Positions 1 to 13,250 of a stretch of 64,000 nucleotides of DNA are shown here, piece after piece (position 1 is the first letter of the stretch; every line of letters starts with the position of its first letter). The translations under genes and the position numbers were made by a program. The notes beneath the pieces are model-generated. The model searched no databases. It saw only the letters and a list, made by a program, of their open reading frames with translations, and was not told the DNA's origin. This stretch comes from Heterocephalus glaber (lineage: Eukaryota; Chordata; Mammalia; Rodentia; Bathyergidae), in the NCBI RefSeq assembly GCF_000247695.1, contig NW_004624734.1:17083484-17147483 (forward strand), read 5' to 3'.

Positions 1-2656
1 TATCTCATATTTGATTTGATAAAACCAATCAGCATCTTAAAGTTATGTGCCTGATGTAATGACTAATGAAGACTAGGGATACAGCTAGACTTTCTAATTC
101 TAAATTCAAATTTTACCTTTATTAAAGAATAGAAAAAAATTTTTAAAGTCATCCTTGAAGAGAAAACACTTAATGCCTTGCTTGTGGTAGATTATTAGAT
201 GTTCTTAGTGAATAGAGTTTATAAATAATTTTGTAAAAACTGGCTATGTCATTGTTACTCTTACTGAATCATGCAAATTTATATAACATTCATTGAAGAA
301 GAATATACATATCATTTCATTTTGATATCATTTAATCTAAAATTAGACATACTTGGACCAAATGAAGTAGATATTTTTTTAATTATTATAAGAATGAATA
401 TTGTTGTCTTTGTGTAACACTATTATGCTGTAGGAGTGTTTTTTCTAGTAAATTTCTATAAATTAATTGAACAGTTTGTGCTATTAAAATATATATTAAA
501 TATACAATATAATATATATTAAATATATATTAAATATATATGATCTTTTGAAAAGTTAGAAATATATCTGAATAAAATAAATATTCATATGAAAATGACT
601 GGTGGGATTTCATAACGTTTAAATCATATCAATCACATGAGACTAGAACATTTGAAAGTATTTAAAATTTCACACAGGCAAAAGCCTTTAGCTGCAAGTA
701 ACAAATTTATTCATTAGCTTATGTTAAAAGAGAAAAATACTAATAAATATAAGTTTGTTTTACATATTCTTAGGACAAGAGATAAAACCAGTCTGAAGCA
801 AACTTCACACTTCTCTTCTTCCTTGTATGCTGTTCACTTTCTCTCAGTGATGACCAGTTTTCTCCTCTTCTCTGTAGACTTTACTACAGAAGAGCCGCTG
901 ATACACTCAGCGAGGAGACTCACGTCTCTGGCAATAGTGATAACCACAAATAAAGGCTTAAGCCTGCCAAATGTAATGATTCCCCACGCTTTTTCCTTTT
1001 TATGTGAAAGGAAATGTCATTCTAAAAAGAAGATGGCCAAATGTTGTTCCTACGATGCAGAAGAGGCAGAGCTTTCTGTGGGCTTTTATGAAATTGATAG
1101 ACGTTCCCCAAAGCTATTTTGACATAGCATTCTACCAATGCAAAATTACTTCACGTCAATTGTCTCTGCTACCTTCAAGGGAAGTATTTTTCAAGCAAGA
1201 ACAAATTTAATGCAATAAAAAGGGTAAATGTTTTATTTCTAAATTTTGATTAATTCATTTTGCTTAAATTTCTTTTTTACATTTCATTAGAGAATATTAA
1301 TTTATGCCACATTTTTGGAACTGTGAAAGACAGCTTTTGGGTAAGTGAGTAAAAAAAAATAGTTTTTTAAAGAACATGCAAGGTATAGTTCTGAAAGCTT
1401 TTGAGAATTTGAAGAATAATAAATCAGGCATGAATTTTTTAAATCTCTAAAGTATATTTTTATTCTAAATGGAGTTAACATATACATGCTAGTCAAGCTC
1501 AGCTTAATACTCTTTATTTTTTTATTTTTAATTTAAGAAATCTTAAAGCTCATAAATAATTTGTTCTACAGAGAACAAGTGAGTCATTTGATATGTTGGC
1601 TCCAATTTATGATTAAGAATAGACTTATACTGTTGGAAGTTCCAACAAGCCTAACTACATTGCTGCTTTCTGTGTATCTCTTGTAGGTAAGTGTGGTCAG
1701 TTACACAACAACCTACTCTAGGTGGTATTTCTGGGAAAAGTCTTTAAAAGAGATCTCACTAAACCTTCTGTTGTGGTCATGGCTTAGTGACTCATTCTGA
1801 AATTTTCTACTCATTGCTGTAAACTTTTTTAATATACTGTAAACTTTTCAAGTATACTGACCCAAACTGATGCATATATTTAAAAAGACATGCTTGACAG
1901 TTCTCAAAAGCTGTTTGAAATCCCTCCTTGGGACTGGGACTGGGTTGCAAGATTAAAGAAACGGGGGCAATTAGTGCATACCTTTCCCTGGGGGTAATGT
2001 AACACCTCCTGTAATAAATGAAGAACCACCCTTCTATGTTAATGTGGAATACAAGAAATAAAACAAAACTATTGCACATGTTCATGGCAAATGTAGACAA
2101 ATTTGAAAATTTAAAACTTAGCTATATCAGTAATTCATTTTGCTTCATTGAATGGTTTCTCTTTACTACCTCTAATTCCATTTAAATATTTCATTTTGAG
2201 ATTTTAAAGGAAATCGAACTTAGTAGTGAAATAAAACCTTGTTCAAAAAGATTTAATAATGTTTTCTTGTGTGAAAGTTATCTTCATTGTTTAATATCAG
2301 TAGGTGTAAGAGATTATAAAAATAGAGAAAATCTTTTTAAAGTGTGAATAAAGGATAGAGATGTTTCAAATGGTAGCACTGAAGTTTCAATTAATACTTC
2401 AGATTTTTCTCATCAATTTAACAACAAATGTCACATCTTTCTTGAGGGATTCTTAAAAGGAAATTTAAATTCATTAATATAATGACTTTATGCACTCTGA
2501 GTATGTTTGGAGTGCATACTATTATGCTAAAATAACTATTAGAATATATTAAACCAAAATATGTGTGAAAAAATTACTAAAAGGCATATAAATGCTCTGA
2601 ATAAATGCAAATCACTGGGTGAAGCTAAGCGACAATCCATACTGCGGGGAGTTTTT
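1..2656. other. AT-rich intergenic DNA, no gene recognised
   Basis: No open frame here looks like a known protein; the longest runs (about 133 codons near 721-1122, 97 codons on the minus strand near 1807-2100) have no recognisable domain. A very AT-rich TATA/TTAAA tract lies at about 485-541. I see no SINE or LTR that I can name. Confidence 0.6.
485..541. repeat. AT-rich low-complexity tract
   Basis: A run made almost only of A and T with repeated TATATATTAAA units. It is simple low-complexity sequence. Confidence 0.75.
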
Positions 2657-2687
2657 GCATATATATATATATAATCATATATATGTA
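2657..2687. repeat. (TA)n microsatellite, imperfect
   Basis: Alternating TA dinucleotides broken by one AATC interruption. It lies in otherwise unique AT-rich sequence. Confidence 0.7.
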
Positions 2688-2689
2688 CA

Positions 2690-4100
2690 TGATTTTATCT
2701 GCAAAATACCTATGTGTGTTCATATGTGTACATATATCCATATGTGGTTAAATGTAAAAATATATACCAGAAACTCTGCCACTGATCACTTGAGGATTAT
2801 AGAAAGAGTATTTTTCTAGCACTTTAGTAAAGGATGTTATGAAAATTGGGCATCAGACTAGGTTTACAAGGAATAAAATAACTCAAATTAAACTTTGTCT
2901 TAAAGTTTGTTAGACCAATAGAGCTGGGAATTCTATCTATACAAGAGACACTTTTAAAAATAAAAAGATTTAATATTTTTATGCAATAAAATCTTGTGAA
3001 TCTGGAGGGTAGTGAGGTCTCTGTGATAGAATTAGAGGATTATTCAAACTGTAAGTTTGAATAGATATTCGAATGATGTTAACTTGTCAATATCAATGTA
3101 AAGGGAAAGTTCACTATGTTGCAAATCTCTTTCATCCAGCAGGCTCCAGTCTCACACTTTTTGGCATTTATTTTGATGAGGACTTGTGAAACTATGTGGA
3201 TGCCTTGATCCTTGAGATGAATGGTGAGTGAATTGCATAATATACTCAATAATAATTATACAATACTTATATTCCAATGTATTTATAACACCCTCTACAT
3301 ATAATTAACATATATATACATTTATAAAATTTTATTGCAGGCTATGAATCAGAATTAAATATAATAAAACTAAATTTTATAAAATCTTGAGTAGATTTTT
3401 GAGGATAACTCATTACGTGAACAATAGACTGACGTTTTTTTAAATAAGGCAAGAGATTATCAGCTTGAACTTTTACATCCTGGATACCAAAAGTTGATAT
3501 AATTCCAGACTACATTAATATTCATTAACATAAAATGGCTGATAATCCCAATAGTCTCTTTGTTGGACAGCTCATTCTGTAAATGTCCAGTATATTATAA
3601 TAACTAATCTTAGTATATTTTAAATATATCAGCAATGTTATCTGGCAAGAAATGATGGGAAAAGTCCTAAGACAAAGATGTTTTATGTAAAAAAAATGGA
3701 AAAATTAGATATGTTTGCTATAGGATATGGGAGATGCATAACAGTGATCATTAATTTGAGTGTTGTAATATAAAATGAATTAGAACATTGTGTATATATC
3801 ATCAGTTGACAGATAGTAAATAGTGAGTGTAAGAAAGTCATGGGATCCAACAACAAAAACATGGAAAACAGAGCTATATAGTACTTAGATACATTTTCTC
3901 ACATCCAGAAAAGTTCCTTCATCTTTAATGGTTTTATACCATTTGTTTATTCAATTATTAATGTATTTTCCTGAATTTCATATACTTTTAGTACTTTTTC
4001 TACAAGGCAACATCCTCAATTGTGATGGTGCATAGATTCACCTATCATTGACATAGGCATCATTTTTCAAGTACAGATAGATTTATCACTGGTTAGTAAA
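2690..4100. other. AT-rich intergenic DNA
   Basis: Nothing recognised: no ORF of note and no SINE, LTR or L1 signature that I can place. Confidence 0.5.
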
Positions 4101-4104
4101 GTAT

Positions 4105-4420
4105 CTTAACCTTGGTGATTTAAAACAACAATAATCATTTATTAGATTCCAGAATGTTTGTGGATCAGACATCTGACAGAACACTACAGGGATGCTTCTC
4201 CATGTTCTCAAGTGTCTGGGGATACAGCTAGAGGACTCAGAGCTTGTTGCTGGATTCATGTAATGGTCCTTTTACTCATGTGTGGGTGTCAGCTGAGACT
4301 GTGGTTGGAGCTGTTTGCTGGATGATGCATGTGTCCCCTGAATACATGCCCTGGAATTCCTCAAAAAGTTTGGCTGGTGTCTAAGAAAAGTGTCAGAAGA
4401 GGGAGGGAGAACCTTGAAGT
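4105..4420 (-). mobile_element. MaLR LTR relic, MLT1-like
   Basis: The block opens with a TTAAAACAACAA...ATTTATTA stretch and a 'gtggatcagacatctg' segment, followed by 'gtgtcagctgagactg'. This order is typical of old MLT1 LTRs read in reverse. It is diverged and without visible target duplications, so the ends are approximate. It could be another non-autonomous LTR of the same class. Confidence 0.5.
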
Positions 4421-4429
4421 TCTGTCTTT

Positions 4430-6115
4430 GTAATAACTTGATATTGTAAGAAATCACAAAGCATCATATTTTTCATATCCCTTTGGTTTAAACAGTTATA
4501 AACACTATCCCAAATCCTAGATGGGAGGTCCATTCAATTGTAAAAAGAGCACTTGGAATCGTGTATATACTATATACAATGTCACAAGAGAATGCAGTTT
4601 CTAATTTTATTAAATATCACTGTCACTCATTAAACATATATTCACCAAGGTTTAAAACATACAAAACAAGTCACTTATAGTCCCATTCACTGAAGAGTGC
4701 ACCATGAAGAAAATTTATAAATGAAAAATTCACTTCAGTGTGATGTGGTCACTGATATCTTAATTGTATAAGGTAATATGAAACTACTGTATAATGACAA
4801 AATAAAGATGGATACATAATAAGTCTTACTCATGTAAAAACTTTCAGAACATGTTTGAACAAATTATAACAGTTTTTCTAGAAGCTACCCTTATCTCTAA
4901 ATGAACCCAGAGTGTATTGATATAATGTATTATCTGTGTTCATTTGGATTGAAAAGGTGAAACCTAGTGCTTTATGTGATTCCCTTCCTCTAGCCAAAGC
5001 TGATTTGAGAATTATCCCATTGACTAAGACGAAAATCAAGTGGTTGGTCAACTGTCAATCAGATTGTCTCTGGTTTATTAAAATTTGCATACAAAAACTG
5101 AAGTTCAAAGTAGGGAAGAGCCTGAATAGCATATCCTCAAATTTTTGCTCATGTACCTAGTGCTTCCTTATTTCCATCATTCCCGAACCTAGATATTTGA
5201 ATATTCTATGAAATGCTTGGGTTTTGTTATGTGTGATATGGCGGGGAGTATGTATATGCGCATGTGTATTAGCCTCTGTGAGATTTACGTTTTCTTGCTG
5301 GGAAATACATTTTTCTCTTGGACATCATTAACAAATATTCCTCTTGCTTTTGTCTTCCCTCTTTTTAAACTTGTCTGTTTCCTATTTAAATTTAAGCCAA
5401 TTAATATTTTAGTTTTTAAACCTATTAATCCATTTACTTCTTATATTTTTATATTAGATGTGTCAATCTTAGTATGATTTTACATAGTTGTTCATCTACT
5501 TCATGTCAAAATAAAATATTTTGTATATTCAGACTTTTAGGATCATGGTTATTCCATTAAGTAAAGTAGATTTGGCCTTGAGAGTTGCAAAACTAACTCA
5601 TTATTGGCAATCTGAGTCATATGCTCCCTTTCTGTCGATAGAATTATGTGCATCCATTGACTTTGTTCAGAATTCAATTGTATACCCTTGATTTTTAGAA
5701 ATGAGACTAGGAAAAGGCAAGAAAGAAGACTCAGTGACCCTTGTATTGTTTCCATTCTGTTATTTATGAATTCTGAGTATGCGTAGAGAAAAGAGGTAAC
5801 AACAAGTTGCTTGGGGAAACCTGACTAATTCAAAAATTTGTTTCACTATAAATACATGTATTTATATGTGAACTATTTGGAGAAATTTATTCAGTTTTCA
5901 ATAATCATGAGATTAATTAACAATGATCTCCACTGAGTTGTGGTCTCCTTTAGATGCCTGTAGGTCAGAGGACAAGATGCTCACACATGATACATAATAC
6001 TATGGTTCTTTTACCTTGAAACTGTAGTAGATATTAAATCTGATTGATTACATTTGTTGACTTAACAAGTTTTGCCTAATAAAGTCTGATTCCAGGAATC
6101 CTCCACTAATTTGTA
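4430..6115. other. AT-rich intergenic DNA
   Basis: Short frames only (74 and 89 codons near 4936 and 5208) with no recognisable motif. No repeat family identified. Confidence 0.5.
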
Positions 6116-6119
6116 ATTG

Positions 6120-6290
6120 AGCAATGGCACCAATTGTGAAAGGGAAGAACACCAAGAGGTGGAAGGTGGAAGAGAGGGAGGATGGTGGGGATAAAAAAGA
6201 GTTTAAGATGTGTTCTGTGCATGTACCAACTCCTCAGAATGAATGTAATCATTATTTGCTGCAAACATGGACTAATAAAAACATTTCAAT
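6120..6290 (+). mobile_element. Old L1 3' UTR fragment (family 2)
   Basis: A purine-rich stretch followed by 'taccaactcctcagaatga' and ending '...ggactaataaaaacatt'. It aligns by eye with 39330-39510, which has the matching 'cccaactcctcacaatga ... gtgctaataaaaatg'. In the second copy this stretch follows an L1-like 'gtgaaataaattagagac' segment, so I read both as 3' ends of one older L1 lineage. This 3' end differs from that of the L1s at 7060, 27505, 51410 and 54560. Heavily 5' truncated. Confidence 0.55.
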
Positions 6291-6718
6291 CGGGCACTTT
6301 AAAAGGCTGTTGAGCACTGCAGGTAAGCAACACATTACAACCACATCTCAAGAATGTATTGCTATTCTTGCATTATTGCATTTTATATAGTTGAGTGGAT
6401 ACATTAAGAAAATAAAGCATTATGTTTGTTGAAAATGTCTCTAAAAAGTAAGTCATTGTTAGTGCTTGTTAAAGAAATTAAGATAAAGTAAAAATTCAAA
6501 GAAAATGATTATTCTTAAAAAGGGGGCCCTTTTACATTAAGCATATTCTTCTGTCTTAAGTATTTCATGTCAATTAATTGTCTAATCTAAAAGCTTAATT
6601 ATATTGAGGTTTGATTTTCTCAACAAGATTATTTCATAGACAATGTTCAGTCTTTCAAGTGGCAAATAATATTTGTTTTTCTTATGGGATGTTAGAACCA
6701 TCCATGTTCAAACCAAAG

Positions 6719-6729
6719 AGATTACAAAT
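6719..6729. repeat. Target-site duplication, left copy, of ID at 6731
   Basis: AGATTACAAAT here matches AGATTGCAAAT at 6812-6822 with one mismatch. The pair flanks the ID SINE exactly and marks L1-type target-primed insertion. Confidence 0.75.
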
Positions 6730-6730
6730 A

Positions 6731-6810
6731 GCTGGGGATTTAGCTCAGTGGTTTCGCTGCCTGCTGCGCAAGCTCAAGGACCCGAGTTTGATCCCTGGTA
6801 CCAAAAAAAA
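6731..6810 (+). mobile_element. ID SINE (tRNA-Ala-derived)
   Basis: A pol III SINE of about 75 bp plus a short A8 tail. It starts GCTGGGGATTTAGCTCAGTGG, which carries the tRNA-type A box (TAGCTCAGTGG), and has a B-box-like GAGTTTGATCCC near 6784. ID elements are BC1-type retroposons moved by L1 enzymes. The middle reads 'tttcgctgcctgctgcgc', a variant shared with the copy at 21930. Target duplications with one mismatch bracket it, so it is a relatively recent insertion. Confidence 0.9.
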
Positions 6811-7061
6811 CAGATTGCAAATGAGACTCTCTTTCTATTTGTGAAATATTTTGTTAACTACCTCACATTTACCAATTGATTATGACTTAGGCAATTTTTG
6901 TAGAAAAATAGGATAAATGTTTGATTTGTCCCCTTTATCATTTTCAAAATAAAGAGCTGATTCCACAGCATCTTCCAAAAGTCTCCATTAGATTTTGTGC
7001 TTTGGATGTGAAGTGTAGTGGTGGGTATTAGTGGTGGGTTCCTTATGGAACCTAAAAAGAA

Positions 7062-8645
7062 TTTTTTTTCTTAAATTATTTTATTGGTACATTGTAGGTA
7101 TACAACAAAATTACATTTCTCATTGGGAATTGTACCTTTACATAATGCATCTTGGTTCTTATTTTATCCCCATTCCTAGCCCTCCCTTCACCCCCTCCAC
7201 CCTTCCCTATTTACAAAGACTTTATTTCCGTTTTTTCCATTTCTCATCATTTTTCCTTTCCTTTCTTTCCTTTCCCCTGCCTCTCCCACTACCCCTACCA
7301 CTTTGGACCTTTTCTTCCTGTTTTACATTACCGATTATTCATTCTAATCATTGGTACATTTTAGGTATACAATATAATGACACTCATCATTGGAAATCTG
7401 CACCTTTACATAGTCTCTCTTGGTTCTTATTTTTCACCCTTGCCTAGCCCTCTCTTCGACCCCTCCAGTCCTCCCTATTTACAAAGATTTTGTTCCTATT
7501 TTTCCATTTTCTCATATTAATCCCATTCCCTTCTATCCTTTCCCCTAGCCCTCCCACTTCCTTCCCCTTTGCCCCTTTTCTTCCTATTTCACATTACCTA
7601 TTATACATTTCAGTCCTTATTTACACTTTCAGTTTCTCACATCACAGAAACTATTTGGTATTTATACATGTGTGTCCCATTTATTTCAAATAAGAGTATG
7701 GCCTCAATGTGCATCCACTTAGCTATAAATGTCTCTAATTTCTCATTTTTTATGGCTGAGTAGTACTCCATTTTATAAAAACACCACATTTCTTTTATCC
7801 AGTCTCCAGTTGATGGGCCTTTGGGCAGTTTCCAAGTTTTAGCTATCACAAAAGTGCTGCTATGAACATGGGTGCACATATATCACCATGGTATGATTCT
7901 AATAATTCTTTGGGAAAGATCCCCAGCAGTGTTATAGTGGGGTCAAATGGGACTTCCAGCCCTAGCTCTTTGAGGTATCTCCATACTGATTTCCACAGTG
8001 GTTGCACCAGTCTACACTCCCACCAGCAGTGGAGCAGGGTTCCTCTTTCCCCACAGCCCCACCAGCATTTGTTATTGGTTGATTTCATGATAGCTGCCAT
8101 TCTTTCTGGAGTGAGGTGGGATCTCAGCCTTGTTTTTATTTGCATCTCTCGAATGATTAGTGATGTTGAACATTTTTTCATGTATTTATTTGCTATTTCT
8201 ACTTCTTTGTCTGAGAAATGTCTGTTCATTTCAGATGCCCATTTTCAGATTGGGTCTTTAAATTTGGGAGGTCTGATCTTTTTAAGTTCTTTATAGGTTC
8301 GAGATAGTAGACCTTTGTCTGAGGAAAAGCAGTTGAAGATTTTTTCCCACATTGTGGATTGTCTCTTCACACTGCTGGTGGTTTCTCTTGCTGTGCAGAA
8401 GCTTTATTAAAAAGCTTATTAAAAGAAGAGATCCCACTTGTTGATTGTTTGTGTTAGTTCATGGGCAACTGAGGTTTTGTTCATAAAATCTTTTCCTACA
8501 CCAATGTCTTCAAGAGTTCTACCTAACCTCTGTTCCAACTGGTTCAGAGTTTCTATTTTAATATTTAGATCTTTAATCCATTTCGATTTTAGTTTAGTGC
8601 ATGGCGAGAGATATAGTTCTAGTTTTAATCTATCTCTTTGAGACA
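7062..8645 (-). mobile_element. L1 LINE, 5'-truncated, with duplicated 3' UTR
   Basis: The element runs right to left. Its 3' end is at about 7062 (TTCTTAAATTATTTTATTGGTAC on plus), and 3' UTR sequence fills 7062-7630. ORF2 C-terminal remnants follow up to about 8645, where similarity to the L1 at 45890 stops. The 3' UTR holds two tandem copies of a roughly 266-bp unit: compare 7317 'cctgttttacattacc' with 7583 'cctatttcacattacc'. It looks younger than the L1 at 23580. No clear target duplication was found. Confidence 0.88.
7637..8229 (-). pseudogene. L1 ORF2 C-terminal fragment, frameshifted
   Basis: Two overlapping minus-strand frames (7846-8229 and 7637-7879) together cover the end of L1 ORF2p. 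This is the part after the reverse transcriptase, containing the Cys-rich segment visible as CWWGCGERGTLLHCWWEC. A frameshift between 7846 and 7879 moves the reading to the second frame, which ends with the conserved MEYYSAIKNEK stretch. The fragment has no endonuclease or RT domain and cannot work alone. Confidence 0.85.
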
Positions 8646-8649
8646 CATC

Positions 8650-11600
8650 CTTACAGACATAGCATATGTATTAACCTCAGCATTCTGTGGCCTAGGCAAG
8701 TTGACCCATAACATTGAACATTACGAGAAGATTTTCTGTTGTCCTAAAATATCTAACAACACAAACAGATGGTTTTGAACACTGAACACTGGAAAAATAA
8801 TGATGTCTGTTGAATCAGCGTTTAGTGAATAATTATATTACCCCATACCTTGCTATAATATATAGTTGAAAAATTCTAAAACAAAACATTTAAAAATGAT
8901 AAAAAATGTTTCAAGACTTAAATTGAGTAAGTACTAGCTACTCAAAAACTAAAATCTTGAAAGGTCACATCTTGGGTTTCTGAGTTGATCAACAATACTA
9001 TACCACATACAGAACTAAGAAAAACATTTATGTAATGGTTTTATTATGTTTTCTATTAGTTGAAAAAAGTCAAATAATTAACGTAATGGACAGCATGATT
9101 AATTACATACAATTTAGGCTTCTTATCTGGTCTTTTTTTTTCTATTTGTCATTACTGTTCCAAATTTCCTTTGTAATCCTGAAAAAATATATACTTTTTT
9201 AGAGTACCTAGAGAGTATTACACAGAAAACTTAATTTTTTACTGTTATTATTTCTTTTGAAATTTCCACCCAACTCCTCTATTTATGGAGAAGAAAATGT
9301 TTGAGGTATATCTTATCTTTTATTGGTACCTCTTTCTCTGGTTGACTTCCATTTCATATTTTAAACCTGTCATGAAGTTTTTAAATATTATTGTAAGTTC
9401 TGCAATTGAATGTTCTCTAAGTTAAGAGAATTGTGATTACATACAACTCTAAACAAATCCTTAGAATTAGTTCAGACTATTTCAGATTTGCCTGTTAATA
9501 TTTTCTTTGGATTCCTATTTTTTGTTACGATCTTTTCTTTAATTTTAGTCTTTGGATTGATAGAAAGTTGACCTACTTTTTCATTTTCATAGATTATTTA
9601 ATTTAAAAGACTTTCACAAAATGTATTTGCTTCTTTACCGTGTCTTTTCATCAAAATACTCATCACTGTAATAGGTGTTAATTGTCTAAAAATTTTTGTC
9701 TTGTATACTGTCATTCTTAAGGTTTGTCTTGAGTCAGTATTTTTTTTCCTCCTTGAGCATGATCTGAGTCTGATTTTTAAGTATTAGATTGCTGCTGTTC
9801 AGAGCAACCTGGAAAATATTCACACAGCAGATCTATATGGAACGTCTGTACAGAGTGATTACTCAGGATTTTTTATTTTATTATTTCATTGACATTATTT
9901 CCCACAGTGACTGCTTAAAGTTTCAGTGTAATTAATCCAGACAAACAGTAGTCAACTGACAATATCAATAATTGTAATCCGTGCATTTCTATGTTTTTCA
10001 ATTGTTAGTGCTTTTTAGTCTTGAATTGCATTTTAGATTTTGTTGTCCTATTTCAAGATTTGAAAATGATTAATAACATTTTTGCTCCTTGTTTTTGATA
10101 CTTTTGTTTGATATATTTACTTCATTACTTTCTCTTCTAATTTTTAAAACATCCTTTTTTAGACCCTTTTTAAATGTAACGTAATAAAATTCACTCACAG
10201 TTGGAAGGGTAAGTAGAAGTTCTTTTAACCTGAACTAACCTCAAGACATATATTTGACAAGCAAGGAAAACTAATGTTTAGAATCTTTCTGAGCTTACAT
10301 TCTCTCCATTTATTAAGGATTAGAAAACAGTCCTGAACTGTATTTTGTCATACTTAAAGCTTCAGAAGCTTCTAATAAAGGGCATCATTAGATAAGTCTT
10401 AGATGTCATTATCTCATAAGGAATATTTTTAAAGGATGTTTCTATTCTGTTGTGTAGATAGCAACCTGTTTAAAAGTGAGCAGAACTTAAGTTTAAATAA
10501 TATCGATATTCTACATTTTTCTACAATTACTACAAAATGATTTCTTACTGAATAAGTACATTTGATTTTAACTAACTCTGCAATCTAATAGGTAATACAA
10601 ATTTGAATCTATAATTAAATATAAATTTAATTGTTTTAATTATTTTAAAATTGTCTTGAAATGCTGCAGAAAATGCTATGAGTGTTCTCTCAGCTTGCAT
10701 TTCCCCTCAGTCTAACTTGGACACGAAGTAGAGAGAATTCTCAAACAAGTTTATGGATTCCTGTGTCACTTTGCCTAGCACCGTTTTCTGGCTTTTCCAG
10801 TCTTCAAGGCTGAGGCAAAGAATAGCTAGAATTGCCAGGGACTAATACCACAGAAGATTTCCTCAACTTAGGAAGGACAGGAAGATAAATACTCTTGAGT
10901 TTCTTGCCTGTTACTAGGTAACCTAAGTAATAAATTGCATTTTAGTGGTTGTCCTACTTACCCTTTGGGAACCAGAACAACAACTGCCATTGCTTATGCA
11001 AGATTGAGAAATTGAAAATCACCATTATCAGTTATGTAATTAAACCACAGAAGATCTTCTGGCTTGCACACATATCCTTTGCTCAGATTCTTGCTGGTTT
11101 TCACTGGGCTGTCATCTTAAGAAATCAACCAGCACAGGTCTTGTATCTTTCTGATAACTTACACTAAAATCTTTTCATTTTTTTTTTAAGTAATAAATAC
11201 TATACATGCCATTCTATAATGATAAACCATTTCAAAATTGTATTGTTCCCCCTTGTCACTATAATTATATAAAATTTGTTTATATAATAGCTGGTTTCTT
11301 TATTTGAAGAAAAGATGTTTTTTATGGCAACCATAATTCTTCAGTAAAATTCTTGATCCTAAGTTATCACCAAAGGATGTACTATTTAGGAGAAATGACA
11401 CTAAGACAAGTGTATTGTAAAATATATTAATATAATATTACACATCAATTACTATTGTATGTAGTATTATCATAAATTTGAGACATAAGAGAAAAAATAA
11501 TGGAACTGTAGGATCATGCAGCTCTAGTGTAAGTCTTTACTTCTTTTCAGGTGAATATCTGGAGTTCATAGAGATTAGTTAAGCACTATGCATGAGATCA

Positions 11601-11795
11601 CAACCCACAAGCTAGCAGTCGAGACTCTTCTCCACAATGCTCTATCAGTGATCTCTTTTAGTTGTGCTCAGATATACTCTTTTTGACTACATCTATGATA
11701 ATAAGTTTTTTTAAGGAAGTTTACTGGGTTAAGGTTATAAAATCTATGACTTAACAATGAGGATATAAATTTTCTTGAACATAAAGAATCTTGAT
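8650..11795. other. AT-rich intergenic DNA, repeat-poor
   Basis: About 3.1 kb with no SINE, LTR or L1 I can name and no frame above about 72 codons. The 10680-10960 part is less AT-rich but has no recognisable motif. Diverged ancient repeats may be present but are beyond reading by eye. Confidence 0.5.
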
Positions 11796-11799
11796 GTTT

Positions 11800-12113
11800 A
11801 CTAGAGACTGAATTGTATCTCCTCAAACTGTGTATGTTGAAGTCTTATTCCCAGAGTCTTTCTCACTAGTGATAAGGTCTTTAGAAAAGCATTAAAGTTA
11901 AATGAGTAATATGAGTAGGCCCTAAAGTAGCATCACTGTGGTATTAGAAAAGCAGGACAATCTCTAGTTCTCTGTCTCTTTCCACAGAGAGGCCCCTCAC
12001 CAGACCTCTACCATGCTGCCACCCCGATCTTGGACTTCTGATGTCTAGAATTGTGAGAAAATAAATTTCTGTTATGAAGACACCTAGTCTATGGTCCTCT
12101 GTGACACCATACG
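11800..12113 (+). mobile_element. MaLR LTR (MLT1-like)
   Basis: The right half is characteristic: 'gcccctcaccagacc', 'gatcttggacttctg', 'gaattgtgagaaaataaatt' and 'cacctagtctatgg'. This is the order found in MLT1/MST-type mammalian MaLR LTRs, whose AATAAA acts as the polyadenylation signal. The left part (GACTGAATTGTATCTCCTC) matches the usual LTR start. It is diverged and without clear flanking duplications; probably a solo LTR. Confidence 0.75.
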
Positions 12114-12348
12114 CCTTAGTTCTCTCTCTTCGATGTTCAACCCCATTCCTGTGTCCCTTACATTAATTCTAATAAAATCTATAACATTTGCCACTGACAG
12201 ACCATCTAAGACTGATATCACATGAGTATCTTCATTTCTTTGGATATCCCAGAAAATGTCTTAGCAGATAATCCATCTGCTCCTCAAGGGACCTGAAGCC
12301 CCTTTATAATATGATTCCCATGGGGAAATTCAGAAGAGTACCAAGAGG

Positions 12349-12350
<2 letters not shown>

Positions 12351-12387
<37 letters not shown>

Positions 12388-12390
12388 TAA
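12351..12390. repeat. (AT)n microsatellite
   Basis: About 40 bp of alternating AT with a single G interruption near 12369. Confidence 0.9.
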
Positions 12391-12844
12391 AATTTATTTT
12401 AAGTCAGGAGGATGACCTCTTCCATAAAAATATCCAGCCTTTCTTGGGGACTTATCTCTAGCACTTGCTCAAGGTGATATTTTTTTTCTTGTTCTTTCCT
12501 TGGCACATACAGTGTTACAGTTGGACAGTGGGCTTATTCTGCAGACCACACATCTGAATCCTAGCTCATTCCTCAATTCCCCCTCTCCATCTTTCTTTCA
12601 GTTAATCAACTCTATACTTCATCAATAAAAATCCCACACTTTTCTATTCTTATACAAAGTTGTTCATTGTCCAAAGCTCAGCAAGCGCTACTGTGCCCCT
12701 TAGAAAGAAATTCTAATACCTTTAGCAAGAGGTATGCATTTGACATTTGACTTTCAAGGGTAATGATAAATGATGTGCTCCACCTTCTTGATAAATGGAG
12801 ATGAAAGTAAGAGAAACACTTATTTCTACCTGGTGGCTTATTTT

Positions 12845-13250
12845 GTGTTATAGATTGAATTTTGCTCTTTCTCCTGAATCCTAATTTGCAGTCTTGACCT
12901 CTCTCCCACTAATTTGGAAATAAGCTACTTACAGCAGTAGTCAAGTTAAAACAAGCTCATTAGGGTGGGCCTAACTCTCTTTTTTAAAGGGGAAAATGAG
13001 AGGCAGAAAAGTACATAAGGAGAACACCATGGGAAGATACAGGCAGAATTTGGGACAATGTTCTTATCAGCCAAAAAATGCCAACAATTCCCATGAAAGA
13101 GCAATGGGGCAGAGGCTTCCTCACAGCCCTTAGAAGAAACCAGACCTGCCTGGATCCTGATCCTGACCTTCTAGCCTCAGGAACTGTGGGACAACAATGT
13201 TTGTTGTTTAAGGCACTTAGTGTGTGGCTGTCATGAAAGTCCTAAGAAAG
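12845..13250 (+). mobile_element. MaLR LTR (MLT1-like), about 400 bp
   Basis: Starts TGTTATAGATTGAATTTTGC. It contains 'aagctcattagggtgggcc', a 'cctggatcctgatcctgacc' segment and 'cctcaggaactgtggg', and ends in a 'gtttaaggcacttagtgtg' segment. The layout and length fit a complete but diverged MLT1-class solo LTR. Confidence 0.7.

Noticed and set aside
721..1122. 133-codon plus-strand frame
   Set aside because: No recognisable domain, no splice or promoter context, and such lengths occur by chance in 64 kb.
6731..6810. Functional tRNA gene
   Set aside because: A and B boxes are present, but the arms do not fold as a tRNA and the poly(A) tail with target duplications shows a SINE.
7031..7763. 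Plus-strand open frames of up to 138 codons
   Set aside because: They read the L1 3' UTR antisense; the same composition recurs at every L1 3' end in the window.
7862..8296. 144-codon plus-strand frame
   Set aside because: It lies opposite the L1 ORF2 C-terminal fragment and is a shadow of it.
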